NCBI RefSeq assembly: GCF_008629695.1
Contig: NZ_VWSH01000002.1
Coordinates: forward strand, 217,410 to 281,409
Reading direction: 5' to 3'
Length of the DNA: 64,000 nucleotides
Source: Taibaiella lutea
GTDB taxonomy: Bacteria > Bacteroidota > Bacteroidia > Chitinophagales > Chitinophagaceae
Under the pieces are notes generated by a model that saw only the letters and a list, made by a program, of their open reading frames with translations, was not told the DNA's origin and did no database searches. Shown here piece by piece: positions 16,265-25,677 of the stretch (position 1 is the stretch's first letter; the number at the start of each line of letters is the position of its first letter). The translations under genes were made by a program, and so were the position numbers.

Positions 16265-19200
16265 TTAGAAGCTATAGCGTAAGCCAACCTGCATTCCCCA
16301 TGTACTGTTTGTTGAGAATGAACTTCTGAATGGCGACGTAGGCAGAACCACTTTGCCGTTTGCATCCAATATATAGTTCATATTGAAAGTAGGAACACCG
16401 TCTGCAGAAGTGCTGACAACTTTTAATAAACCATAATTATACAAACTTCCGTTATTAAGCTCTTGTCTTATGCCCCAGTTTTTGTTAAGCAAATTACCTA
16501 AGTTCAGAATGTCTAAGCTAAACTGTAATGTATGGCGACGGCCTTTATTATTGTCAGTTACAAATATGTCCTGCAACAAACGGAAATCCCAACGGTTTAG
16601 CCATGGCAATAAGCCGTTATTACGCTCTGCATAACCACCTAAGTTATTGCTAAGGTTTCTGTCGTTGTTTACAAACATCTGATAAGCTTTGTACTGAGTT
16701 GCCGCATCGACTGTAACAGACGAACCATCAGAATTTTTAGCAGTGTAATCAACAAATTTTAAATCCAAAGGATTGGTCGGCAGGTATAATAAATCTAAAG
16801 TAACTCCATCGTTGTTGATATCATTTGAATAAGTGTAGGCAAAACGGCCCTGGCTTGATCCGGTATATACCAATGAAACGGTAGTAGCTAAATGGTTAAG
16901 ATATTCTTTGCGATAAGATAATGAACCAACGATACGGTGAGGTACTGCGAACTGCGAATAGCCTAAGCGTTGCTCGTTAGGATCATTTACAGAATAATTA
17001 TTGCTCCATGCTGAACCTGCTGCAGAGCCCGGATTGCCTGAAATATCTTTCGATAAAGAATAGGTATAAAATAAGGTACCTGAGAATCCTTTCCAATTGG
17101 TTAACGTAATACCCGCTGTAGCAGCCATTGAATAACCTTTGCTTGTATTGCTTAAAACCGGAATGACTGCGCCAACGGCATTGTTATATCTGGCAGCATT
17201 TGTATTTGTCCAAAGGTCGCGGTCATCACCAGAATAGTTCAACGTCTCTGTTGCTGCTTTCCTGTTGGCATTAAACTGATAAATGGCATTTATGTCTTTA
17301 GAAAAAATAACATCGCCTGTAGCTATCAATGGCAGGCCTGGCAACTTGTAATCGGCACCTATATTGGTACGCCATACCTGAGGCATTTTAAAATCAGGAG
17401 AAACATAGTTTACGCCGCTTGGTGGCTTGGAACTCGGACTGTTGGGGAAACTGTTTGTTAAATGATTCGGCCAATAAGCAGGGTCAGCTTCCAGATGGGT
17501 AATCTGGGCAAGCGTGCCTTTATCTACCGGCTCAAACTGCGCTTGTATTACACCTGCATTGGTAGGCATATTGGTAAACCATACGAAAGGAATGTTTCCG
17601 GTAAAGATACCGGTACCACCGCGAACTTTTAATTTGCCGTTACCTAATGCATCGTAGTTAAAGCCTACGCGCGGCGACAATAATGGTACTGATTTAGGCC
17701 AGTTGCCGGTGCTGTAATGTGTCGGTTTTCCTTTTTCATTCAATAAGGTAAGCGTATCTGCCGCAGGATTTGATGGAGGATTGTCTAAGAACAATTGCAT
17801 ATCTGCACGTAATCCTATTGTTACATTCAACTTAGGATTCACGGCAATCCTATCCTGTACATAAGCGCCCATCAGGCCAAAATTTACCCTTGCATAGCCA
17901 TCATTTCCTGCATAAGGATAAGTTGTGGCATAAGAAATAGGAGCTGCGCCTGCAAGGAAATCCGATACATTGTAATAGCGATAGTAAGAAGCTCCTTCAC
18001 GCATATAGCTATTGCCGTAATTCATCAACTGAAAGCTAAGGCCGGCTGTAAAGTTATGTTTGCCTGTTGTGTAGGAAAGGTTATCGGTAACGGAATAGTT
18101 GTTATTGATAACATCGTTATTGTAGGAAAACAATTCCGTACCGAAGCTCATATAGTTGGTGTAATTTCCCTTAACAGTGTCACCGTTTCCAATATCTACA
18201 AACGGGAATAAACTGCCCGGAGTTGCACGTGTATCCTGTATTCTGGAATAAGTAGCAATAAGTTGATTGGAAATCTTACTGGTAATAGTACTGTTTAACT
18301 CTGCTGTTAAAGAGAAAACTTTGTTCTTATTGGTGTAGTTACCGTTTTCGAAAGTTACGGATTTGTTGCTGACACGGTTTACGCCTGAACGCGGGTTGGG
18401 ACCTGAATTTCCGTTGGCTTCTCCAAAGCTGGAACCCAGCATCTGGTTATAACGTATGGTGAATTTATTTTTTTCGTTGATGTTCCAATCTAAACGAACC
18501 AATGCTTTGGTATTTTTTGTAAAATAGTTATTGGCATAGTTCTCATAAGCACCCGGATCATAACCGTACTTTGTTTTTAAGTAATTGCTTACAGCCTCTA
18601 AATCTGAAGCCTGTACTGATGTAACATCAGAGCCTGTCAATCCCGGTCTTGCTGCTAACCAGTTATTACCATTGGATTGCCTGTTTTCATATTCGAAATT
18701 GGCAAAGAAAAATAGCTTGTTTTTGATAATAGGACCGCCGATTCTAAATCCTGCGTTAACGTTCTTGTTCCTGCTTCTGTCGCTTAGTTTATTATCTTCA
18801 ACGTTTAAGCCGGTAAAGCTGCGCGGACGAAGGTAGCCATAAACAGAACCTGTGAATTCATTTGTACCCGAACGCGTAACGGCATTGATACCTGCACCTG
18901 TAAAGCCCGTCTGGCGTACATCATAAGGTGCAATGTTTACAGATACTTCTTCAATAGCATCTAATGAAACCGGTTGATTACCTCCTCCCGGTAATGCATC
19001 CGAGCTCAATCCGAACCCGTTATTGAAATTTGCACCATCTATCTGCATATTGTTATAACGGCCGTCCCTTCCTGCAAAGCCATTCCCGTTTGCCTGAGGC
19101 GTCAATCTTGTAAAGTCAGTAAGACTACGGTTGATTGTAGGTAACTGATTCAGCGTTTTGTTATTAAGCCTTGTAGATGCTCCGGTACGGTCTCCTGCCA

Positions 19201-19591
19201 ATATCGGATTATTATTAGCTACAATTGTTACACCTTCCAGATCAGATTCTTCTTCAACCATTTTTTCGTTAAGGATAAAATTCTCACCTAAAGACAAGTA
19301 AACGTCTTTTGCTGTGTCCGGGGAAAATCCTATATTGGTAAGTACTACCATATATGGCCCTCCCGGACGCATGCCCTGAATAGAATAATTCCCGTTTGCC
19401 TGTGTAATGGTATTATACACGGTTCCGGAAGATTGATGAATGGCTTTTACGGTTGCTCCCGGAACAGGTTGATTACCGCTGTCACTGATAAAGCCTGTAA
19501 TACCCGAAGTGGTAACCTGCGCCGACGAGCTAATGGCAAATGCCATAAAAACGCTTGTTCCTAATAGTAGCTTGTGTAGTTGTGTTTGCAT
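16265..19591 (-). CDS. Oar-like TonB-dependent outer-membrane receptor
   Basis: A 1108-residue outer-membrane protein. Signal peptide 1-24; a carboxypeptidase-regulatory-like domain at 26-110 (GITGFISDSGNQPVPGATVK); a plug at about 120-240 (LPTINRSLTDFTRLTP, GAGINAVTRSGTNEFTGSVY); then a large beta-barrel ending in GMQVGLRYSF with the terminal aromatic residue. The plug wording (YNNMQIDGANFNN, TRSGTNEFTGSVYGY) is that of the Oar family, which handles large or proteinaceous substrates in Myxococcus and many Bacteroidota. No SusD partner is adjacent, so the substrate is unknown. Confidence 0.9.
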   Translation of the reverse strand: MQTQLHKLLLGTSVFMAFAISSSAQVTTSGITGFISDSGNQPVPGATVKAIHQSSGTVYNTITQANGNYSIQGMRPGGPYMVVLTNIGFSPDTAKDVYLSLGENFILNEKMVEEESDLEGVTIVANNNPILAGDRTGASTRLNNKTLNQLPTINRSLTDFTRLTPQANGNGFAGRDGRYNNMQIDGANFNNGFGLSSDALPGGGNQPVSLDAIEEVSVNIAPYDVRQTGFTGAGINAVTRSGTNEFTGSVYGYLRPRSFTGLNVEDNKLSDRSRNKNVNAGFRIGGPIIKNKLFFFANFEYENRQSNGNNWLAARPGLTGSDVTSVQASDLEAVSNYLKTKYGYDPGAYENYANNYFTKNTKALVRLDWNINEKNKFTIRYNQMLGSSFGEANGNSGPNPRSGVNRVSNKSVTFENGNYTNKNKVFSLTAELNSTITSKISNQLIATYSRIQDTRATPGSLFPFVDIGNGDTVKGNYTNYMSFGTELFSYNNDVINNNYSVTDNLSYTTGKHNFTAGLSFQLMNYGNSYMREGASYYRYYNVSDFLAGAAPISYATTYPYAGNDGYARVNFGLMGAYVQDRIAVNPKLNVTIGLRADMQLFLDNPPSNPAADTLTLLNEKGKPTHYSTGNWPKSVPLLSPRVGFNYDALGNGKLKVRGGTGIFTGNIPFVWFTNMPTNAGVIQAQFEPVDKGTLAQITHLEADPAYWPNHLTNSFPNSPSSKPPSGVNYVSPDFKMPQVWRTNIGADYKLPGLPLIATGDVIFSKDINAIYQFNANRKAATETLNYSGDDRDLWTNTNAARYNNAVGAVIPVLSNTSKGYSMAATAGITLTNWKGFSGTLFYTYSLSKDISGNPGSAAGSAWSNNYSVNDPNEQRLGYSQFAVPHRIVGSLSYRKEYLNHLATTVSLVYTGSSQGRFAYTYSNDINNDGVTLDLLYLPTNPLDLKFVDYTAKNSDGSSVTVDAATQYKAYQMFVNNDRNLSNNLGGYAERNNGLLPWLNRWDFRLLQDIFVTDNNKGRRHTLQFSLDILNLGNLLNKNWGIRQELNNGSLYNYGLLKVVSTSADGVPTFNMNYILDANGKVVLPTSPFRSSFSTNSTWGMQVGLRYSF

Positions 19592-19689
19592 GCTTTACTG
19601 TTTTAAATAAGCTGCAAAGGTTTGTACCTAATGTATTTAATGTGTTACCAAAAAGTACAATTTTTGTTAAGAATCAGCAGCCTGAATTA

Positions 19690-20079
19690 CTATGTAACTT
19701 TTATATCGATGAATTTTAAACCTATAATCCCGGCCATAATCATCATCATAAATAGCACTTCAGGGACTGAGGTTTTTTGATGAAAGAACAATACTTCGCA
19801 AATTTTAATAAATAATAGACTTGCGCCTGTCCATACGGCAAATGCTGTTGCCAAAGGAATCTGGCGTGTTGCCAATGAAAAGAAAAATACATTGGCTATA
19901 CCAAAAACGACATAGCCCGCAAAAGGTGCAAGAATTGTCAGGCCTATATCCGGAACAAAAAAGTTACTCAGGTTTAATTGTTTCAAATTTTTGAATTGCA
20001 TTGATTTCAAACAATAAGTCCATACAGCTTCAAAGACAGCAGCAAGTATTAAATAAAACCAGGAAAGCCAATTGGCCAT
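19690..20079 (-). CDS. SMR-family small multidrug/metabolite transporter
   Basis: A 129-residue membrane protein with four hydrophobic helices. The first carries the essential acidic residue in LAAVFEAVW, equivalent to E14 of EmrE. The frame is open 20 codons further upstream to 20139, overlapping the hydroxylase gene; I prefer MANWLSWFY because SMR proteins begin directly with the first helix. SMR members export cationic drugs or guanidinium, and some act in lipid-linked sugar transport. As the last gene of the sugar operon it could move a glycolipid intermediate (inference). Confidence 0.75.
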   Translation of the reverse strand: MANWLSWFYLILAAVFEAVWTYCLKSMQFKNLKQLNLSNFFVPDIGLTILAPFAGYVVFGIANVFFFSLATRQIPLATAFAVWTGASLLFIKICEVLFFHQKTSVPEVLFMMMIMAGIIGLKFIDIKVT

Positions 20080-20125
20080 ATATGTTGTTATTTTTTCAAT
20101 GTTATGTTGAGTGATGACGATGAAT

Positions 20126-21088
20126 TCAGAATGTTTCAACCTCTTCTGTATTTATCTTTTTATGTTCTGAAAGGCCTGATGCAGCATGTCTTTCGGGGCT
20201 ATTTGTTTTTTTGAGTGTCTTCCATATTTTTGAAAATATCATCATCAATATATTAGGACGCAGATAATAATACCATCTGAACCAGGCGTATTTTAATAAT
20301 TTCCTTTCTTCAAACCGCTTAATTGAAAATGCATGTTGCAGGAAATAGTCTTTGGGATAATCATAATACAGACCCCAGTTTTCATTTCTATTGCCGGGCC
20401 TGTTTTTTGGAAAATATACTGTTTTGAATAAATAATCCCACAGCGAAAGCTTTGTTGCAAAGTTTGCGTGAAACACTTCCTTATAATTTGCATGATGCCA
20501 TAAATGCAGCTCAGGGGAATTGAAAATATATTTCAGTTTCCCCATCCGCACATTAATATTCCCATGGATAAACATTCCATACATAGAATCAATCAAAGCC
20601 TTTATCGGGATGACTTCAGGAGAAGCCCCCAATAGTATTATAGGTCCGAATTCGATAGTCTGGTTTATAATAATTTCCAGAACATGTGATCTTGAACCGG
20701 ATAGAAAATCCACTTCTTTGCCGGAATGATGGGCTTCATGTATTCTCCAGAAATATTTATTGCTATGCTGAAATCTATGAAACCAATAGATATAGAAGTC
20801 ATGCATAACAAAGAAAAATAAAACCTGTAGTGCAACAGGCCACTTGCTTATACCCTGCCATGAACTCCAGTCAAAATGTAGCTGGATGGGGGCAATAATG
20901 AAATCAAATATTACAATTTTCAGGACAAAGCTCTGAATGATGGTGTACCATATCAAATCTATCCAAAAGCCTTCCCTGAAAAGAGGAAGGCCTTTGCGAT
21001 AGGGAGCTTTACGTTCCCATGTTATAATAATGATTGTCCAGATAGCAAGAATAACCGAAGTAATAATTAATAATCTGTCCTGGATCAT
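20126..21088 (-). CDS. fatty acid hydroxylase / sterol desaturase family membrane enzyme
   Basis: A 320-residue protein with several membrane spans and the diiron histidine motifs: H96 and H104 (HDFYIYWFH), H108, H117 with H120-H121 (HEAHH), and HLWHH further on. The family introduces hydroxyl groups or double bonds into lipids using O2. It overlaps the HAD-NeuB stop by four bases (ATGA), so it belongs to the same transcript. It may modify the lipid part or an acyl group of the glycan built by this operon. A role unrelated to the sugar cannot be excluded. Confidence 0.8.
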   Translation of the reverse strand: MIQDRLLIITSVILAIWTIIIITWERKAPYRKGLPLFREGFWIDLIWYTIIQSFVLKIVIFDFIIAPIQLHFDWSSWQGISKWPVALQVLFFFVMHDFYIYWFHRFQHSNKYFWRIHEAHHSGKEVDFLSGSRSHVLEIIINQTIEFGPIILLGASPEVIPIKALIDSMYGMFIHGNINVRMGKLKYIFNSPELHLWHHANYKEVFHANFATKLSLWDYLFKTVYFPKNRPGNRNENWGLYYDYPKDYFLQHAFSIKRFEERKLLKYAWFRWYYYLRPNILMMIFSKIWKTLKKTNSPERHAASGLSEHKKINTEEVETF

Positions 21089-22536
21089 GCCATTTCTAAT
21101 GCCGGGTTAATTTCTGTTTGAATGGGATTGATGTTTACGCGCAATCTTTTCATCGGGCCCATTTCTGATTCATATACCTTTTTGATGCCGTCTCCTGCTG
21201 CCGTTTCAACATCTCTGATATCTCTTACCAAACGGTGAAAGCCTTGTGGTTCAACAGATGCAGCATGGTCTGAACCCCACATTGCTCTATCTAAAGTAAA
21301 GTGACGTTCAACAAAAGTTGCTCCCAATGTCACCGCAGCTACAGTAGTGGATAGTCCTGTTTCATGACCTGAATAACCCACAGGTATGCCCGGGAATTTC
21401 TTCATCAGTGTCGGAATCATCTTTAAATTTAATTCTTCCAGCTTGCAAGGATAAGCAGACGTTGAATGCGCAATAAAGAAAGGATAAGATTCATCATAGC
21501 TCTTAATCAAAGCTACTGCATCTTCAATTTCTTTTATTGTGCTCATACCGGTTGAAAGCATAAGCGGCTTTCCTGTCAGTAATATCTTTTTTATAAGGTC
21601 AAAATCTGTAAGGCAGGCAGATGCTAATTTATACATCACTGTATCAAATTTTTCCATGAAGTCAACAGAGTCAACATCCCATGGAGATACAAACCAGTCA
21701 ATGCCCTTCTCCTTACAATATTGGTCTATTGCAGCATATTCCTCCACACCGAATTCTGTTTTTCTTTTATAATCTATATAGGTCATCCTTCCCCATGGTG
21801 TATCACGCATTACTTCCCATTGATCTTTAGGAACACAAATTTCAGGAGTACGTTTCTGGAATTTAACGGCGCAAGCCTTTGCAGCCACAGCTTCGTCAAT
21901 TAATTGCTTGGCAATATCCAATGATCCATTATGGTTAATACCAATTTCTGCTATAATATAGCAAGGTTGGTCCTGGCCGATTATGCGCCCATTATTTAAA
22001 GTGACTTCGCCTTTGTAATTGACAACGGTTGAACGTGCCGTATTGGCATCAATAATCAATTCTGCAAATTCACGAAAGCAGCCATGACCGCCCATGTGTG
22101 AGCATATGTAATCTGCCTGTTCTTTAACTGCATGCAATGCATCTGCCGGGCAGGCAGTTAAGCCGACAAGTTTCATGATTTCAAGATCATTGTGATCATC
22201 GCCTATGTAGGCAACGTTCTCTCCTGAAATTTCAAAACGTTCCAGCATGGATTTCAATAATGCGGCTTTATCTTTAATGCCGCCATGTACTTCCACAATA
22301 TTCAGCTTCTCTGCTCTTTTGAATAACGATGGAGAGTCTTCTCCGGAAATAATGCCTGTTTCAATGCCTGCAAATTGTCTCAGACGGTTAACGGCCATGC
22401 CATCGCGAAGATTGAACTTTTTCATGGCCTCGCCTTGCTCATTATAATATACACCGGCATCGGTAAGAACGCCATCGCAGTCAGTAAGCAACAATTGGAT
22501 TTGTTTTGCTTTTACTTTAATCATTTCTTTGTTCAT
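21085..22536 (-). CDS. HAD phosphatase fused to NeuB-type ulosonate synthase
   Basis: A 483-residue fusion. Residues 10-165 are a KdsC-type HAD phosphatase: nucleophiles D19 and D21 (TDCDGVLTD), and D113/D114 (IGDDHND). Residues 176-455 are a NeuB-type TIM barrel that condenses PEP with an aldose: AEIGINHNG at 196-204, KFQKR at 225-229, STGMST near 328, and metal ligands H391 (YSGHE) and H412 (ERHFT) spaced 21 residues apart, as H215 and H236 are in Neisseria NeuB. The antifreeze-like SAF domain that closes the active site in most NeuB proteins is absent. Fusion with a phosphatase suggests that the synthase makes a phosphorylated product that is dephosphorylated in place, as in Neu5Ac-9-P or KDN-9-P routes. 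Confidence 0.85.
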   Translation of the reverse strand: MNKEMIKVKAKQIQLLLTDCDGVLTDAGVYYNEQGEAMKKFNLRDGMAVNRLRQFAGIETGIISGEDSPSLFKRAEKLNIVEVHGGIKDKAALLKSMLERFEISGENVAYIGDDHNDLEIMKLVGLTACPADALHAVKEQADYICSHMGGHGCFREFAELIIDANTARSTVVNYKGEVTLNNGRIIGQDQPCYIIAEIGINHNGSLDIAKQLIDEAVAAKACAVKFQKRTPEICVPKDQWEVMRDTPWGRMTYIDYKRKTEFGVEEYAAIDQYCKEKGIDWFVSPWDVDSVDFMEKFDTVMYKLASACLTDFDLIKKILLTGKPLMLSTGMSTIKEIEDAVALIKSYDESYPFFIAHSTSAYPCKLEELNLKMIPTLMKKFPGIPVGYSGHETGLSTTVAAVTLGATFVERHFTLDRAMWGSDHAASVEPQGFHRLVRDIRDVETAAGDGIKKVYESEMGPMKRLRVNINPIQTEINPALEMA

Positions 22537-22553
22537 GTGTATAAATTTTAAAA

Positions 22554-23357
22554 TTAAATTGCTGTCCAGCCACCGTCCACCACCAGATTCGCTCCTGTCA
22601 TATATTGAGAGGCATCGCTTGCCAAAAAGACTAATGCTCCTTGATAATCGGATGAGGTTGCCATGCGACCCAACAACGTTTTGGCAGCATAGTTTTGAAT
22701 AAAAAAATCGTCCTGGTTATTTGAAACTCCGCCTGGTGACAATGTGTTTACACGGATGCCTTTGTGTCCCCAGTAAGCGGCAAGAAATCTGGTGAAACTA
22801 ATTACCGCGCCTTTTGTAACAGGGTATGCAGCCGATTTGTAAAAAATCTGTTCGCCAAATTCATCTTTATAAATATTTTGATCCGGGCCTACTATACCAT
22901 AAGTTGAAGCAATATTGATAATGCTTCCTGATTCCTGTTCTACCATAATCTGGCCTAATATCTGAGAACAAAGGAAAACGCCTGTAATATTTACGTCTAT
23001 TGATTTCTGGAAGGCGGACAAAGGGTAATTTTCAAATGCGGAATGTTCTCTTGCCAAAGCCGGATTTTCGAACATGTCGTTTATAGCGGCATTATTTACC
23101 AATACATCCAATCTGTCATATCGCTCTATTATGACGTTTTTTAAATCCTGTATGGAAGCTTCGTTTGTTACATCCAGATAAACTCCGGTATGCTCTCTTC
23201 CCAAGGATGCCGCAAATGCGATGGCCTTTTCTTCATCTATATCTGCGACTATGACACTTGATCCCGCATCAGCCAAAGCTTCACAATGTTTCTTGCCAAT
23301 CAGACCCAATGCGCCCGTTACGACAGATACTTTATCTTTTAAAGAAAATAATTCCAT
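22554..23357 (-). CDS. short-chain dehydrogenase/reductase of the sugar operon
   Basis: A 267-residue classical SDR. TGALGLIGK at 14-22 binds NAD(P), NNA at 88-90, the catalytic serine in INIAS (S151), and Y178-x3-K182 (YPVTK). It ends with the usual GANLVVDGGWTAI. The insert SAFENYPL between residues 106 and 113 and the phrase STYGIVGPDQNIY resemble SDRs that accompany legionaminate-type gene sets (PtmA-like). It probably oxidises or reduces a sugar-phosphate precursor. It lies 17 bases upstream of the HAD-NeuB gene and one base downstream of the aminotransferase. Confidence 0.85.
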   Translation of the reverse strand: MELFSLKDKVSVVTGALGLIGKKHCEALADAGSSVIVADIDEEKAIAFAASLGREHTGVYLDVTNEASIQDLKNVIIERYDRLDVLVNNAAINDMFENPALAREHSAFENYPLSAFQKSIDVNITGVFLCSQILGQIMVEQESGSIINIASTYGIVGPDQNIYKDEFGEQIFYKSAAYPVTKGAVISFTRFLAAYWGHKGIRVNTLSPGGVSNNQDDFFIQNYAAKTLLGRMATSSDYQGALVFLASDASQYMTGANLVVDGGWTAI

Positions 23358-23358
23358 C

Positions 23359-24708
23359 TTATTCTACTGTTGAAAGGGTTCTTGGTTTGATGTTGTAGTC
23401 ACTTACTTTGCGGAACACGGCTTCAAGTATTTCGCCCTTTAAATAAGATTCAATTTTTCCGTTTTCTATGGCGGTTTTAATTAGAGGTATTACATCCTGG
23501 TACGCTTCAATAGTATAGTTGATATCTTCATCTGTATGGCTGAAACACATGTTGTGAAATCCGGCCCACAGAATACCGCGTTTGATCATTTCCTGCTGCA
23601 TCAATGTTTTCAATGCCAATGCATTTCCGGCTTCAGGAGAAAAAGTAATCATGGTACGGCAATTGTAACCGATACAGGAGGTCATGTTTTCCATACCGTT
23701 TTCTCTTGCAATTCTATTGTACGCTTCTTTTATGATCTTTCCTTTTGCATCCAGGTATTCCGGTACCTGTTTGTCTTTTAACTCATTGATTGTTGCGATA
23801 CAGGCAGCAAGCGATAACGCTTCGCCGCCAAAGGTTGTATAACTGAATACTTCGTTATTAAACAGTTCCATGACATCAGCACGACCAGTCAGGAGTGCAA
23901 TCGGCATACCATTGGCACATGCTTTGGAATAAACAGCCAAATCAGGTTTTACATTGAAATACTCCTGAGCGCCGCCCAGTGCAATACGGAAGCCGGTCCA
24001 CATTTCATCAAAAATTACCAGCGTTCCGTTTTCTTTGCAGATGGCAATTAATTCCTGCAGGTAACCTTCGTTGGGTGCTGCAAAAATGAAAGGCTCAAGG
24101 ATAATAGCGGCAACATCTTCATCCAGCGCAGCTTTCAGCGATTCTATATCATTGTATTCAAAGGTATAGGTCAGCGACTGCGTTGCCTGGGGAACGCCTG
24201 AGTTACGGCTTGTGATACCGATATACCAATCATGCCAGCCATGATAACCGCAGCAATAAACCTTATCTCTTCCTGTAAATGCCCTTGCTACGCGAATGGC
24301 TGCAGAGCATACATCCGCACCTGTTTTAGAGATTTTAACGGCTTCTGCATTTGGTATTATCTGTTGAATCAATTCAGAAAGTTCTACCTCCTGCGGATGC
24401 ATTAATGAAAAAGTAATGCCATCCTCCAATTGTTTCATAATAGCCTGATCAACGGCAGGGTAGGCATATCCAAGAGAAATGGGGCCTATAGCACTGTTAA
24501 AATCAATATATTCATTTCCGTCAACGTCCCATACATGCGAACCTTTGCCTTTTTGTAAGTATTTAGGAGCAATGCCTTTGGTAAATTGTCCGGGACCCTT
24601 TGCAAGTGTTTGTGTTACCGGTTTCTGAACTTTCAATGCTCTTTCGTAAAGTGCATCGGATTGCGTTATCTGCGGAAAATCTGAGTTGAACGAAACTGTA
24701 TTTGGCAT
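23359..24708 (-). CDS. class III (glutamate-1-semialdehyde aminomutase-like) aminotransferase
   Basis: A 449-residue PLP enzyme. The PLP-binding D234 (LVIFDEMWTG) and the Schiff-base K262 (VYSKACANGMP) are clear, as is YHGWHDWY for phosphate binding. The fold and many motifs are those of HemL-type enzymes, but the sugar-gene setting and the extra 20 or so residues at both ends argue against a role in haem synthesis. It should place an amino group on a keto or aldehyde sugar made by its neighbours. Confidence 0.85.
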   Translation of the reverse strand: MPNTVSFNSDFPQITQSDALYERALKVQKPVTQTLAKGPGQFTKGIAPKYLQKGKGSHVWDVDGNEYIDFNSAIGPISLGYAYPAVDQAIMKQLEDGITFSLMHPQEVELSELIQQIIPNAEAVKISKTGADVCSAAIRVARAFTGRDKVYCCGYHGWHDWYIGITSRNSGVPQATQSLTYTFEYNDIESLKAALDEDVAAIILEPFIFAAPNEGYLQELIAICKENGTLVIFDEMWTGFRIALGGAQEYFNVKPDLAVYSKACANGMPIALLTGRADVMELFNNEVFSYTTFGGEALSLAACIATINELKDKQVPEYLDAKGKIIKEAYNRIARENGMENMTSCIGYNCRTMITFSPEAGNALALKTLMQQEMIKRGILWAGFHNMCFSHTDEDINYTIEAYQDVIPLIKTAIENGKIESYLKGEILEAVFRKVSDYNIKPRTLSTVE

Positions 24709-24737
24709 GTTGTTTTTTTACTTTTAAATGAGGTGTT

Positions 24738-25676
24738 TTATTCTGCAAATGCAGGAGCTTGCATTACTGTTTCTTCTGTATGGATTTTATAGCCTAAAAT
24801 TTCTTCGGCTATTTGTTTTCCGGTAAAGCCTTCGTATTTCAATACATCGGGCAATAATGCAGGCTTAAACCATTTTTCTGCCAATGCAAAAGGTATTACA
24901 TCAGCCGTGGTTTTATGTTTCAGTAATGTTTCTGCTACAATAGTGTAAAGCCCTCCGGTTAAGAAATGGTCTTCAACCGTAATCAATAATTTACTGTCTG
25001 CAACGGCTTGTAATAAAGCGGATTCATCAAAAGGTTTTAATGAGCGGAAATTAATAAGCCCGACAGATTTTCCTTCCTGTTTAAGGTGTTTCATGGCCTG
25101 TAAGCATTGCTCAAACATCAAGCCATAAGTAAGAAATGTAATGTCGGTTCCTGTTGCTACTATTTCGGCTTTACCGGGTTCGTAATCACTATGTATATAA
25201 TCTGTTGTCCTGGTGTTGATTCTGACATAAGCAGGGCGTGGTGTTGACCATATATATGGCAACATTTTAACTAAATCATCTTCATCGGCAGGTGCATAGA
25301 CTTCCATGTTCGGAATGCCACGCATCAATGAAATGTCTTCTAAAGCCTGATGTGTAGGCCCATTGCCATCTGACAGGAAACCCGGTATGAAACCGCTTAG
25401 TTTTACAGGTAAAGAAGGAATGCCAACGTCGGTTCTGATAAATTCAAAGGCACGCATTGTAAGGAAGCTTGTCAGTGCGTGTACAACGGGAACACGACCT
25501 CTTAATGCAAGCCCTGCTGCTGCGCCCACCATAGTCTGCTCGGTGATGCCCGTATCCACGAATCTGTTGCCTAAAACACTGGGAATATTTCTTACCAATG
25601 CTCTGTTTTCGGCGGTCATTACAATATATTTATCATCTGCTGTTGCAGTTTGCGTCAATAATTGTTCGTAAGTCAT
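24738..25676 (-). CDS. transketolase C-terminal subunit (split enzyme)
   Basis: A 312-residue protein covering the pyrimidine-binding and C-terminal domains of transketolase. The catalytic glutamate lies in DTGITEQTMVGAAAGLA. The family phrase SDGNGPTHQALEDISLMR is present, and YVRINTRTTD and VEDHFLTGGLYTIVAE mark the domain ends. It starts one base after the stop of its partner. Split transketolases of this kind are common next to special sugar pathways; the sugar handled here is not known. Confidence 0.88.
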   Translation of the reverse strand: MTYEQLLTQTATADDKYIVMTAENRALVRNIPSVLGNRFVDTGITEQTMVGAAAGLALRGRVPVVHALTSFLTMRAFEFIRTDVGIPSLPVKLSGFIPGFLSDGNGPTHQALEDISLMRGIPNMEVYAPADEDDLVKMLPYIWSTPRPAYVRINTRTTDYIHSDYEPGKAEIVATGTDITFLTYGLMFEQCLQAMKHLKQEGKSVGLINFRSLKPFDESALLQAVADSKLLITVEDHFLTGGLYTIVAETLLKHKTTADVIPFALAEKWFKPALLPDVLKYEGFTGKQIAEEILGYKIHTEETVMQAPAFAE

Positions 25677-25677
25677 A

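Noticed and set aside
23359-24708. Aminotransferase as HemL of haem synthesis
   Set aside because: Although the fold is HemL-like, the gene sits in a sugar operon between an SDR and a transketolase, and no other haem genes are near.
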